64,000 bases of DNA from Sceloporus undulatus (taxonomy: Eukaryota > Chordata > Lepidosauria > Squamata > Phrynosomatidae), in NCBI RefSeq assembly GCF_019175285.1, contig NC_056528.1:44892054-44956053 (forward strand), read 5' to 3'. Below, one piece after another: positions 1 to 10,100 of the stretch; the stretch's first letter is position 1, and the number at the start of each line of letters is the position of its first letter. The notes under the pieces were generated by a model, which ran no database searches, was not told the origin of the DNA, and was given only the letters and a program-made list of their open reading frames with translations. The position numbers were made by a program, and so were the translations under genes.

Positions 1-23
1 AGTGAAAAGGAATGTAAACAACA

Positions 24-251
24 ATGCCGTGGGCACTTGGTATCTGCTGGGGTTTGGTTCCCGGACCAGAGTATCAAAATCTGTGTAGATGCTCAAGTCC
101 CATTATATACACGGTGTAGTGTAAAACGATGCCCCTTATATAAAATGGCAAAATCAAGTTTGCTTTTTGGAATTTATATAGCTTTGAATATTTTCAAGCT
201 GTGGAGGGTTGAATGCATGAACAAGAAACCTGTGGATACAGAGGTCCACTG
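24..251 (+). mobile_element. Tigger-like MITE
   Basis: Shares the body TATCTGCTGGGGTTTGGTTC ... CCCATTATATAC ... GGTTTGC-type core and the GAGGTCCACTG end with four other copies in the window. The 5' limit is approximate. It is non-autonomous; the family is Tc1/mariner-pogo by TIR style and TA target site. Confidence 0.65.
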
Positions 252-1120
252 TAGAGATGATTTTAGCATTCTGAAAGGTTCATGTAGTAGTGATCTTGGG
301 CTGATAAAGAACTTACAACTGGAACAATATGTGTATATTTAAGAATCATCCTGTTCTGGCTCCTCACTTTTTTTAGTGTATATATGTTGGGATTGCTCTG
401 TTAGTCCCTTCCTACCTTGCTCGTCGGAAGTGCCACATTGTATATCTTGCATTTGAATTTTCACAGACTGAGGGCGGGAAGCTGGTTGGCAGGGTGCCTC
501 CTGTTTTCTTGTGGTTTGAATACACACCCCTCTTGAAGTAAGTGCCATTTAGCGCATTCTGGGCACCGTGCCCAGAAATGGCCTTCGCTCTAACCATTGG
601 AAACACGGAAACGGAAGCAGCAGTGGATTTTGTCATGTGAGTTTTTTTGGACTGGTGTGTACCCTGCGTACTATTTAAATCCGGTCGTGTTATTTAAACA
701 TTCCAAGTGTATCTACTCAAGGAGAGGGAGGGAAAGGAATGAATGAGTGATGAAGAATATAAATGTTCAGGTAAAGAAACAAAGCAATGATTCACCTTAC
801 GCTTTTGTGTCAGGTTAATCTTTGCCGCCACGCTGCACATGGCCTTAAATGTGTGTCCTCTTTGGGAGTTATGTGCAAATCCTACTGAGTGTGAGCTATT
901 GGGAGTCAATAGTAGGTATGGTCAAGATCTGGAAAGTGCCGTTCAATCCCCTGCTCCCAAGATACCAGTTCCTTGAGTCACTTTCTCCAACCTGCTTGTA
1001 GAGCTGTTGGAGAATAAAGGGTTGAGGAGGAACGGTGTATCTTGCCTTCCTTGGGGGAGGGGACCCGGTATAAAACACTAATCCTGCATAAAGCTACACG
1101 TTTGAATGTGACACTTTTCC

Positions 1121-1462
1121 GCTGTACAGTTGGCCTTTCACATTTGCAGCGTTTGACTTTGCAGCTTGCGTATTTGTGTTTTGGTTAGTATGCTCTGTCT
1201 GGAATCTCTAAGTCCCCGCGCGCAACTCCGCCAGAAGTTGCACGTAGAGTACGCCTAGAGCACCTCTGCATGGGCCGCCCAGCCATTCTATGATCAACTC
1301 TGGCAGATGTGCGCTATAGCTCACTGTTGGGGACCTGATTCCTAAGGATGTTTTCTTACGGTACCCGCACTCTGGTTTTTTTATTTGCGGGTTTCCCCAC
1401 TTCACCGGGGGTCCTTCATCCACCATCACCCCAACCCCACAAATAGGGACCAACTGTCCACT
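1121..1462. mobile_element. Palindromic MITE (TTTGCAG/CCAGAAGTTG family), old copy
   Basis: Matches the copies at 18743-19105 and 60399-60762: an outer end like ACAGTTGGC...CACATTTGC, internal CAACTCCGCCAGAAGTTG repeats in both orientations, then a T-run and TTTGCGGGTTT. It is strongly diverged. Short ORFs over it are chance. Confidence 0.6.
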
Positions 1463-2499
1463 TTTTCATCAGCAGACCAGCTTCAACCCTATGTCTTTCC
1501 ATATGTTACAAGGCCAACCTTCGGTCACGAGGCAGCGATGACAGACCAAGCGCAACCCTCCAAAGGCTTAAACCTGCCCCCAAACTTACCAAATGCCCCC
1601 ATAAAGAAGGCTAGGTCCCAAAAACTCTGGCATGTGTACAGTCCACCAATTAGCCGCCCAATCCAATTGCACCAGACGTCCAGACCCAACAATTCATCTC
1701 ATTATTACGGTGACTAGTATTGCATGGGCTTGTTTTGTTGTTTTTAACCTCCCCACAACGCCATTCCCCTGTGGCCTTACACCCCAACCATGCATTACAG
1801 TTGGTTTAACCTCAAGTGGTTTGCGCTCCTATCTTCCAAAATAACTTTCACAAGCTCCATTTCCAATGTTTACCTACGAACTGCCTTGACTTTCTTGTCC
1901 ACTTGTGCTTTTCAGGCATGCCCCCAAACCAGGCCAGCCAAATCCACGGTGAAGCCTCCGCTCTCACTGTATCTCCCGCTCCGCCCCGGTTCTCTGCCCG
2001 CCGTGCCTCTGGCCTGTCGCGATTTGTCCCCCGTCCCCCCTCTCCTCTTCCCCCCTTCTTTTCCCTTTTCCTCTCCTTGGGAGGCTCAGTGAATGCTCTT
2101 GGGGTTTGGTATCTGTTGGTTCTGGGCTGGCCTTGCCATGCAGAAGGGTGAAACAATGTGTTTCAGGTGCATCATAGGTGCGGTTGGAGGAACACAAGGA
2201 GACTGGAATTGGTGACTGAATGATGGAGTAAGACTTGCTAAGATATCAGCTCCCATGGGTTGAAGGGATGAGTTGGAGAGTACTTCAGACAGCTAAATTT
2301 ATTGGGCCCAGGAACAACCCAAAACATGCTGCTGCTTGATGGAAGAAGGAACAAGATGGGGCTGCCTTCCATTCCAGGTACAAACCTTGACTGGATTGGC
2401 AGATGAAGCTTTCTTCAGCACTGATGATGGAACAATGTCCTCAACGGCAGTTAAAGGAGTTCTATGGATACCTTGGATTACTAAAAAGACAAATAAATG

Positions 2500-2800
2500 G
2501 GTATTAGAACAAATCAAGCTTGAACTCTTACTAGAGACCAATATAACTAAACTGAGGCTATTGTACTTTGGATATATCACAAGATGACATGACTCACTGG
2601 AAAAGATGATCTTGCTTGGTAAAGTGGAAGGCACTAGGGAAAGAGGAAGACTTCATTTCAGGTGGATTGATTCAATCAAATAAGCCATGACCCTGACTTT
2701 GAAAGACCTCAGCAGGACTGCTGACAATTGTGTCCCATGAAGATCACTCATTCATAGTGCCGCCATATATCAGTGTTGACCTGATGGCAAATAACAACAA
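2500..2800 (+). mobile_element. LINE 3' end fragment (RT C-terminal tail)
   Basis: Translates in part to KLRLLYFGYITR followed by a LEK..LLGKVEG-like stretch, the C-terminal tail of a non-LTR reverse transcriptase, and ends in an AACAACAACAA-type tail. Related copies lie at 22005-22275, 22840-23100 and 23400-23680. The clade (RTE/BovB-like?) is not resolved. 2290-2500 may belong to the same element. Confidence 0.5.
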
Positions 2801-2906
2801 CAAAAAACAAAACATTGCTGTGGCATGTGGTTTCTTTACAAGGTGTTAGGAGGCCGCATGTCACACATTTCTTTCTTGACCACATATATCCCACTTTCAG
2901 CCATTT

Positions 2907-3051
2907 CTCCCAAAAATGGCCACTGAGAATGGTTTGTTCCCATCCTCCTTCTAGAGGAAACAATTTTGGCTACCTCCAGTGTCTTGTGGGTACAATGTCC
3001 TCCTAAAAGGAGGATGGGAGCAAACCATTCTCAGTGGCCATTTCTGGGAGT
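2907..3051. repeat. Inverted repeat, ~43-bp arms
   Basis: Arm 2907-2950 (CTCCCAAAAATGGCCACTGA...) is mirrored almost perfectly by 3009-3051 (...TCAGTGGCCATTTCTGGGAG), with about 58 bp between. It is probably a fold-back MITE. Confidence 0.75.
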
Positions 3052-3063
3052 GTGTTGGTAAGA

Positions 3064-3270
3064 AGCCAGTGTGGTGTAGTAGTTTGAGCACTGGATGCAA
3101 CACTGGAGACCAGGGTTCGATTCTTGACTCAGCCATGAAACCCAATAGATAAACCTAGGGCAAGTCACACACTCTCAGCCTCAGAGGATGGCAATGGCAA
3201 ACCCCCTCTAAGAATCTTGCCAAGAGGATCGCCATAAATGGGAAATGACTTGAAGACACACAACAAACAA
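3064..3270 (+). mobile_element. tRNA-derived SINE
   Basis: A full-length copy of the abundant squamate type: a tRNA-like head with a B box (GGTTCGATTC), CTCAGCCTCAGAGGATGGCA, GACTTGAAG and an ACACAACAAACAA tail. It is non-coding and the pol III promoter is in the head. Confidence 0.8.
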
Positions 3271-4154
3271 TGCCTTGGTATGTTTCTTACCTATAAACTG
3301 GCTCAGTGGTCCATTAGTATTGGCCGGGGAGCAATAAAAGGAGCAGAGAAAGGAGCAGGGTTGAAGGAACTCCCTGGCACATGAGAAAAGGTTGTTCCTT
3401 CACACATTGCAGACTGTAATGTTGTGGCTATTTGCATATAATATCACAAGGTAGGAAATCTTTTCTTCGCTTCCCTTTTGGCGCCTTTCCGAACGGATTT
3501 TGTACAGCAGCCTCTGGGAAACTGCCTCTGAAAAGGAGACGTGCTTATTATGGATTTGCGCTCGTGTGGCTTTAATGAATATTATAAGTAATTTACACTG
3601 GCTGCTTTTAAGAACCATCAACAGGGATATAATAACAGCGCAGCCCTCGCATGCCAGTGTTGTTAGAAATTACGAGATGGATATGGTTATTATCTTACCA
3701 AGACAAAAAGCTTGCTAGAGGCGAGGCTGGAATTATGCTACCCTCAATGCACCCATTTAAGAACCAACTTTAGAAGTGGACACAAAGGAAAGAACAAGAA
3801 TAGACTACTTAATGTGTCAGGTATGGAACTGTGTACCCTTGAGAATAAATCTGGAAGTAGAGAATCCTCCGGATAGGAAGAAGGTAGGAAAAATGCCAAC
3901 TCTTGGGTGGTTGGCTCTGCAGCGTTGAGTGTCTTCCATGAGGATGAAAGCGCAGGGTAAAAAGAGGTCCTGCTTCTCCAAGATGTGTCCTACATTTTGA
4001 ACTTCTGTCCAGGAGGAATTCCAAAATGTCCTCCATTTTGAGCATGGCTACGAAGCCCATTGAGTATCACCATGTTTGCTGTACCCCTTTGAGAAATGTG
4101 TATACTTGGTAGCCTGTCCTTGCTCCAAATAGGAGGATAGGATGGGTCCGTCTA

Positions 4155-4262
4155 AGAGGAGTCCTGTTGGTGCAGTGGTTAAATGCCAGTCCTGCGGCCA
4201 CAACGTTGTAAGTTCGATCCTAGAAGAGGGCTCCAAGGTTGACTCAGGAGTTTATCAGGCAA
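4155..4262 (+). mobile_element. Second tRNA-derived SINE type (partial)
   Basis: A head CCTGTTGGTGCAGTGGTTAA with B-box-like AAGTTCGATCC, followed by GGGCTCCAAGGTTGACTCAG. It differs from the CAACAA-tailed SINEs and family identity is uncertain. Confidence 0.55.
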
Positions 4263-4813
4263 AGGAAATTGGAAGTATAATCCAATGGCAATCCGAGCGC
4301 AATCATGGGGTTTAGCGTTATTGCGTGATAGACTACCACACGCAATTTTGGGCAATGGGAAGTCAGTCCGAACGCACTCATGGCGTTTCACATTATTGTG
4401 TGAGAGATGATTTTGGGCAATGGCAAGCTATTTTCGGTCAATGGAGAGTCAAACAAGGCTGTCTACAACTTTCTATTGCAATTGCTTCTAAAGTTTCTTT
4501 TTCTTAAGAGGAACAGCAATAGCATTTACATTTTTATACTGCTGAGCAGTGAACTCAGCACTCTCCAAGCGGTTTACAATCTCTCTAAGCCATTGCTTAA
4601 GTGTCTTTTGCCTATTTTCCATCCAGGTTAACACCACTTTAAACAACAACAACAACGTGTGAATTGTTTTTGCATGGGCTAAACTTCTAATAGTGCAGTT
4701 TAGCACATGGGGGATCATTGGAAGTATAAATGGTGATTAACCTGTGATAATCCTGCAACTGCATTAATGGTTTTTGTATGACGTTGAGACAAAACGTGAT
4801 TAAAGTGCCATTA

Positions 4814-4917
4814 TCCCGTGAATAACAGGCAAGAAACAGCAGCAAATCATTCACGGGGTTTTTCCCATCAATGAGGTTTTGCTGTTTCTTGCCTGGTTAT
4901 TTCCTGGTTATTCACGG
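4814..4917. repeat. Fold-back repeat
   Basis: Arms 4815-4846 and 4877-4917 are inverted copies around AGGCAAGAAACAGCAGCAAA. The right arm has a small internal duplication (CCTGGTTATT). MITE-like, with no other copy recognised. Confidence 0.6.
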
Positions 4918-5094
4918 AATAAAGGCTCTTGTGTTAATCTCATTTTAACCACGTTTTAATCTCAATTGCACAATGTTGATGGGTTAATCCTCCACATTTC
5001 TCCCTGGGCAATAAACCTAAGTGTCTCATGTTGAGCCTCCGCTGGTCCTTTCTCTTCAGGACGAAGAAGAGGAGCCATGGCCTTTGGGTTCTTG

Positions 5095-5275
5095 GCTCCT
5101 TGGCGCCATTCGATGGGCGGCTGAAGGGGTTGGATGGATGGCCCTTGGGGTCCCTTCCAAGGCCATGTTTCTATGAGTGGGTCTTTTGTGGCCAAATGGG
5201 GCTGGACTGGAGGACCCTCGGGGTCCCTTCCAAGGCAAGGCTTTTAGGATTCTGGGCTTTGCTTCCGCTGGGGAA
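5095..5275 (+). mobile_element. CR1-type LINE end fragments
   Basis: Two successive segments resemble the CR1 3' end: GGTTGGATGGATGGCCCTTG near 5130 and GGACTGGAGGACCCTCGGGG near 5203, each followed by TCCCTTCCAAGGC. They lie just upstream of the POF1B promoter region. Confidence 0.5.
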
Positions 5276-5282
5276 CCAAAGG

Positions 5283-5570
5283 CTCCTTTTCTTCTCCTTC
5301 TCTCCCCCTTGTCTTCTGCTCCTTTTCCTATTCTCCTTCTTCACCTTTTGTTCTCCTTCTCTCTCCTTCTCTTCTCCTTCTCTTCCACTTCTTTTTCTCC
5401 TTCTTTCCTTCTCCTTCTCCTCCTCCTAATTCTCCTCTTTCCCCCTTCTCCTCTTTTTCTCCTCTCCTCTTCTCCTCCTTTCCCTCTCCTTCTCTCCTCC
5501 TCTTCTTCTCTCCTCTTTCTTCTCCTTCTCCTTCTGTTCTCCTTCCCTTCCTCCTCCTTCCCCTTCTGGG
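5283..5570 (+). repeat. Polypyrimidine (CTCCTT-rich) tract upstream of POF1B
   Basis: About 290 bases almost entirely C and T on the + strand, built from variants of CTTCTCCTT and CCTCTT. It runs up to the CpG island. The long proline/serine/leucine ORFs across it, and the Glu/Arg/Lys ORFs on the other strand, are composition effects. Confidence 0.9.
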
Positions 5571-6290
5571 AGGGAAGCGCTCGAGGCGGGAGGCGGCGGC
5601 TGCCCTTCCTTCTTCGGGGCGGAGGCCGGGACGGAGGAGGACACCAGCGGGGCCTCTTCTTCGTGAGCCTGGCCCAGTCTCCCTGCTCCCTCTGCCCAGG
5701 CCTCTTCCTCTTCCTCTGCTCTCCTTCTCGGCCATGATGTACGGGCTCCAGCAACAGGTGCAGCCTCCCTCGCTGCCTCCCTCGCAGGGCTGCCTGAGGC
5801 CCCAGCCGCCCTGCTACTCTCCCCCTCAGGCGCCCGCTTACCTTCCTCCTCCTCCGCCGCCTCCCTCCTCCTTCCAGCCCTGCGGACCCCCCACTGCCCC
5901 CCGGCCTCTGCCCCCGCAGCCGCCCGTCGTCTCGGCCAGCAGGCCCTACTACGAGACCCCGCAGCAGCATTCCTGCCCCGGACCGGCCCCAGCCCCGGCC
6001 TCTCTGCCCCGGAGCCACCAGCGCCGCCCGGAGCCCCTGCCGCCGCTGCCCTGCGCCCCGACGGAGCCCTTCCCGCTCCAGGGCCAGGAGCCCTCCGGGG
6101 GCAGCGTGGTCTACGAGAGGGTCCGCACCTACAGCTCCCCCGGAGCAGGCAAGAACTGGCTCCCCGTGGCCCCCAATGGCTCCCTGCCCAGGGCCCCCTC
6201 GCCCTTCGAGGCCACCCCCGGACACCAGGGACTCCTCTGGAGCACCGAGCCCCCCACCCCCAGACAGGTCAGTACTACCAGCAGGAGGAG
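5560..6290 (+). promoter_or_regulatory. POF1B: CpG island over POF1B 5' UTR and exon 1
   Basis: GC content and CpG density rise sharply here compared with the AT-rich surroundings, for example around 5575-5640 and 5940-6160. The island covers the probable 5' UTR and all of exon 1. No TATA box is obvious upstream, since the sequence immediately 5' is a long pyrimidine tract. The transcription start site is not fixed by the sequence. Confidence 0.7.
5734..6267 (+). CDS. POF1B: POF1B exon 1, start and proline-rich N-terminus
   Basis: Codes for residues 1-178 and ends in frame at CAG before a gtcagt donor. The ATG at 5734, with a second ATG directly after it, is the first methionine in this frame. 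The frame stays open upstream to at least 5521 but without another ATG, so the start is the best choice rather than proven. Residues ~10-115 are mostly proline, glutamine and serine with runs of PPPPPPP. The conserved block VVYERVRTYSSP follows at about residue 125, and a tryptophan-bearing LLWSTEPPTPRQ segment matches the end of the human first block (NLVWSDHSQ, from memory). The exon lies in a CpG island. The long antisense ORFs over it are composition shadows. Confidence 0.88.
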
Positions 6291-7101
6291 GAGGAGGTTA
6301 TCGTTAGGGCGCCAACTCTCTTCCTCCCTCCTTCTTCCTTCTTTCCTTCTTCCCTCCTTCCTTCCTTCCTTCCTTCTTCCTTTCTTCTCCTTCTTCTTCC
6401 TACTCCTTCCTTCTCCTACTTCTTCCTTTTTCTTTCTGCTCTTCTTCATTCTTTCTTCTTCCTCTCCTCCTCCTTCTTTATCCCCCTCCTCCTTCCTATT
6501 CTTCTTCTTCTCCATCTTCTTCTTCTTCTTCTTCATGGAGTCTATGAAACAGAGGGCAAATGCGTGAAATCCCATGCAGAAACGCAAACATCATCTGATA
6601 AACTTCCTGCAAATGCGGGTTGTTTCCAGTTTAACTTTAGTTTCTGCATGGGATTCATCCCGTGGGGTATTATAGTATATTACCTTATTGGGGCGCCACT
6701 CCCTTGTTGTTGTTGTTGTTGTTGTGATTGTTGTTGTTGTGCCCCCTTTGAAACTCACTAGAAGAAAGGAGCTTTTGTAGACTTAAAGCCCCCTGTTTGT
6801 CTCAGAGGCATGTTTTATTTTAAAAGGCCCTGCTGCCAACTTCTTTCTTTGAGTCTCAAAGGGGCTCCAAGATCTCTCTACACACTGAGGCTACAGACTA
6901 ACACAGCTAGGCCTTTGAATTCTCCATGGACACGTATTTTCAAGTGTTTCTCTATAGACAAGTATAGTTTCCCTTTGGGCAAGTAGGGTCTTTTGTGTTA
7001 GTATGTCTCTAAATCTTCTTCCTCAGGATACATTTGATCCTTTTCTTGAAGAGGTTGATGGATTTCCTCTCCATCCCGCTAAATGGGGTCTGTCCCTGGT
7101 C

Positions 7102-7141
<40 letters not shown>

Positions 7142-10100
7142 ATCTTTATTGGATTGAAAATTCATTATAATACTTTGATAAATCTTATCTTTAAAACATT
7201 CAAAATTCCAAAGAATTATAGAAATTATAGATTACAAACATCCGCTGTAATCTACAGTATAAGCAAGATAGTCTATGTTCATACTAATAATGGTTACCAT
7301 ATTGTTGCTCTGGATAGCTATCTGGTCTTCATATTTGGTCCGCATGTATAGGTCTGTCCCTGGCTTTCCACTCCAGCGAATGCACCTGCGGAAGTAGGCT
7401 CAAGACTATGGAGTTTATCACACGAAGGAGATCGGGAGTTCATCCCATGAATATCACGGGAAAATCGTGTAATTATACAAAACGGTTTCACACAAAGTTG
7501 CACAAAACCCGCCATTGAAGTGGTCACAAAGAAGCATTAAAACGCATCCTTTTTACTTTCGGGATTTTGGTAACAATGCATTTCCGACATCGCTTTAATT
7601 TGTGCAATTGCGTGGGATGATCATTCGCGCAATTCCTTGCCATTTTCACTTTATTTTCAGGATGCTTTAAATGCACTTTAATCTTTCTTTAATGCCAAAA
7701 TTAGCCCCAGTGTGATAAACTCTTACGAAAGCTCATGCTGTCAACTTCCTTCCTTCCTTCCTTCCTTCCTTCCTTCCTTCCTTCCTTCTGTTAGTCTCAA
7801 AGGTGCTACAAGGAAATGCTGCAGTGTTTGGTGCTGGTTATCTTAGACAAAGGCGAGTAAAAGGAGACCTGATAGAGTTGCATACACAATTATTTGTGGT
7901 ATGGAGAAACTACACTGTTGTTATTTGCTGTCAAGTTGGCGTCATTTGTGGTGAACGAGAGACTTCTGAGAGACCATATTATTAATTCAGGTCTTGCAGA
8001 TCCATAGCTGTGGTTTCCTGGACTGTGTCTATCCGCCTGTAATGTGGTTTTCCCCTTCCCCAGTGCCTTCAATTTTACTACATGTTAATGCTGTTTGCCA
8101 ATGAGTCACAAAAGTGGTTAGGGATATATATATATATATATATTGTATTTATACCCCCATTTTCAGAGCAGCTTACAAAAAACGCTTAACCGTTTTCAAC
8201 ACCTTTATTACTTTTTCTTAAGGGGAAAATATACTATTGGATTGTCATTTTTGACACAAGTATAACGAGGAGAATAATTTCCAAGTAAAGCCCCAAATAT
8301 AACATTTACACCTAAGAAGCTATTCTTCAGTAATGATACTAAGTGCCTAGTAGTAACTGTCCCCTTGAGTAGGTTGAGAAGGTTGTTGTTTTGGATATAT
8401 TAAAACCACATCGACCTTAGAGCATGTTGGCTAGAAAGTCCCCTTGACTTTAGTGGGATTACCTCTAAGTAAATATTACAGAGAGCACTGTAAAGTAAAG
8501 GAATGTGGGGATTCACTTTTAACAGCCTAGTGATAACAAGTTAATGTTTACAAGAGGAGCTATAATCCTCTTCAACCCGTTTCCATTTGAAAACAACAAC
8601 TAGTGAACTGATCTTACAGATATTTTCTTGGAGAAGGGACTTGGTCACAGTAGATGAATACAGCACTTTGGTTCCACTTTAACTGTCCTGGCAGCATCTT
8701 ATCGAATCCTGGGATTGGCAGTGGAGGTGATATTTAGACTCCTCATCCAGAGAGATCTAGTGTCACCAAACTACAAATCCTAGGATACCATAAGACACAT
8801 AAGATGCTTTATCCACGGCTTGAAAATATTTTTTAAACAGTATAAATTCCAAAAAGCAAACCTTGATTTTGCCATTTTATTTAAGGGACACTATTTTACT
8901 ATGCCATTGTATTTAATGGGACTTCAGCATCCATGGATTTTGGTATCTGGATGTGTGTGTGTGCATCCTGGCACCAAACTCCAGTGGATAACAAGGGCGC
9001 ACTGTAGTGTGTGTGTGTTGTGTGCCTTCAAGTCATTTCCAGCTTGTGGCGACCATAAGGTGATCCTATCCTGGGGTTTTCGTGGCAAGATTTGTTCAGA
9101 GGAGGCTTGCCCTTGCCTGAGGCTGAAAGAGTATGACTTGCCCAAGGTGGGCTTCCATGGCCAAGCAGGGTTTCGAATCCTGGTCCCCAGAGTCCTAGTC
9201 CAACGCTCAAACTATTATGCCACGTTGGCTCTCACAGTATTAGTGTCTAGGGTTCCTGGTTTAATTTTGGAAGACTGGTCTTACAAAGGTTGGGAGGAGG
9301 ATTGGGGCAATATGTCCATTGGTGTTTGATTCCACTTGTGACATAGGAGTGTGCCTTACATGACTTGTTTGACTCTCTTGCTTGCAACTTGCATGGAGAA
9401 AATCCATTTTGCTCTGCAACCCAACAGACTATCAGGAGTTTGGGAGATGCTGTCAGGTTGATTTTCTGATTCAAAAGGTTGGAGACAAATTAAAGGTTTA
9501 CACTAATATGAATTTTGGAATTGGGACCACCATGGTTACCTTTGCTTTTGTGCCCCTCAAGGTAACACATTTTGTGCCGCTGTCACCTTTTACACTTAAA
9601 ACAATTTTGTGAGGTATGTTAGGCCTGAAAAGAGAAGGCCGAGCCAAAAGTCACCTAAAGTGTTTTGTACTTGCACTTGCATTGGCATTTTAGACTTAGA
9701 TTATGAAATCTATGCGATCTCTGATACTCCGTGGCCTTTGGTGTATTATCGCAGCTTTGGAGAGATACCGAGGCCAGCATTTTAGGGAGTGGATTGTTTG
9801 GTATAGAAGCCGTTGTTGTTTCTTTTAGAACAAGTCAAAAGGTGTTTTTGCCAGGAACAGAAGCGCTGCGTGTTTTGTATTCTTGGCAAACAGTTTAGGA
9901 TTCTTAGAATAAAATGAAAGCAAAGAAGCATTTTACTAAGAAGGAAAGAGGAGGCAAGGATAACAGAATGGGAAAGCAGGGGAGTAATAGTAGAACCAAC
10001 ATGCTGTGCAAGTGTCAAAAACGTTTTATTTCTTAACAAGCCCAGCATAAATTGACCTTATCACCAATTGGCCACCTTCAGGGACTGTTATAAAATAGAC

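Noticed and set aside
1848-2156. GC- and pyrimidine-rich stretch with frames on both strands, thought of as a distal exon or promoter
   Set aside because: Few CpGs in key parts, no splice sites in agreement with a frame, and no known protein block.
5177-5737. 186-codon + strand frame upstream of POF1B
   Set aside because: Leucine/serine/phenylalanine runs come from the CT tract; it is in another frame than POF1B and shows no conserved block.
5341-6225. 294-codon open frame on the - strand rich in Arg, Gly, Glu and Lys
   Set aside because: It is the antisense of the pyrimidine tract and of POF1B exon 1; composition alone keeps it open and no domain is visible.
6129-6587. 152-codon - strand frame, Lys/Glu rich
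   Set aside because: Antisense of the CTT tract at the start of intron 1.
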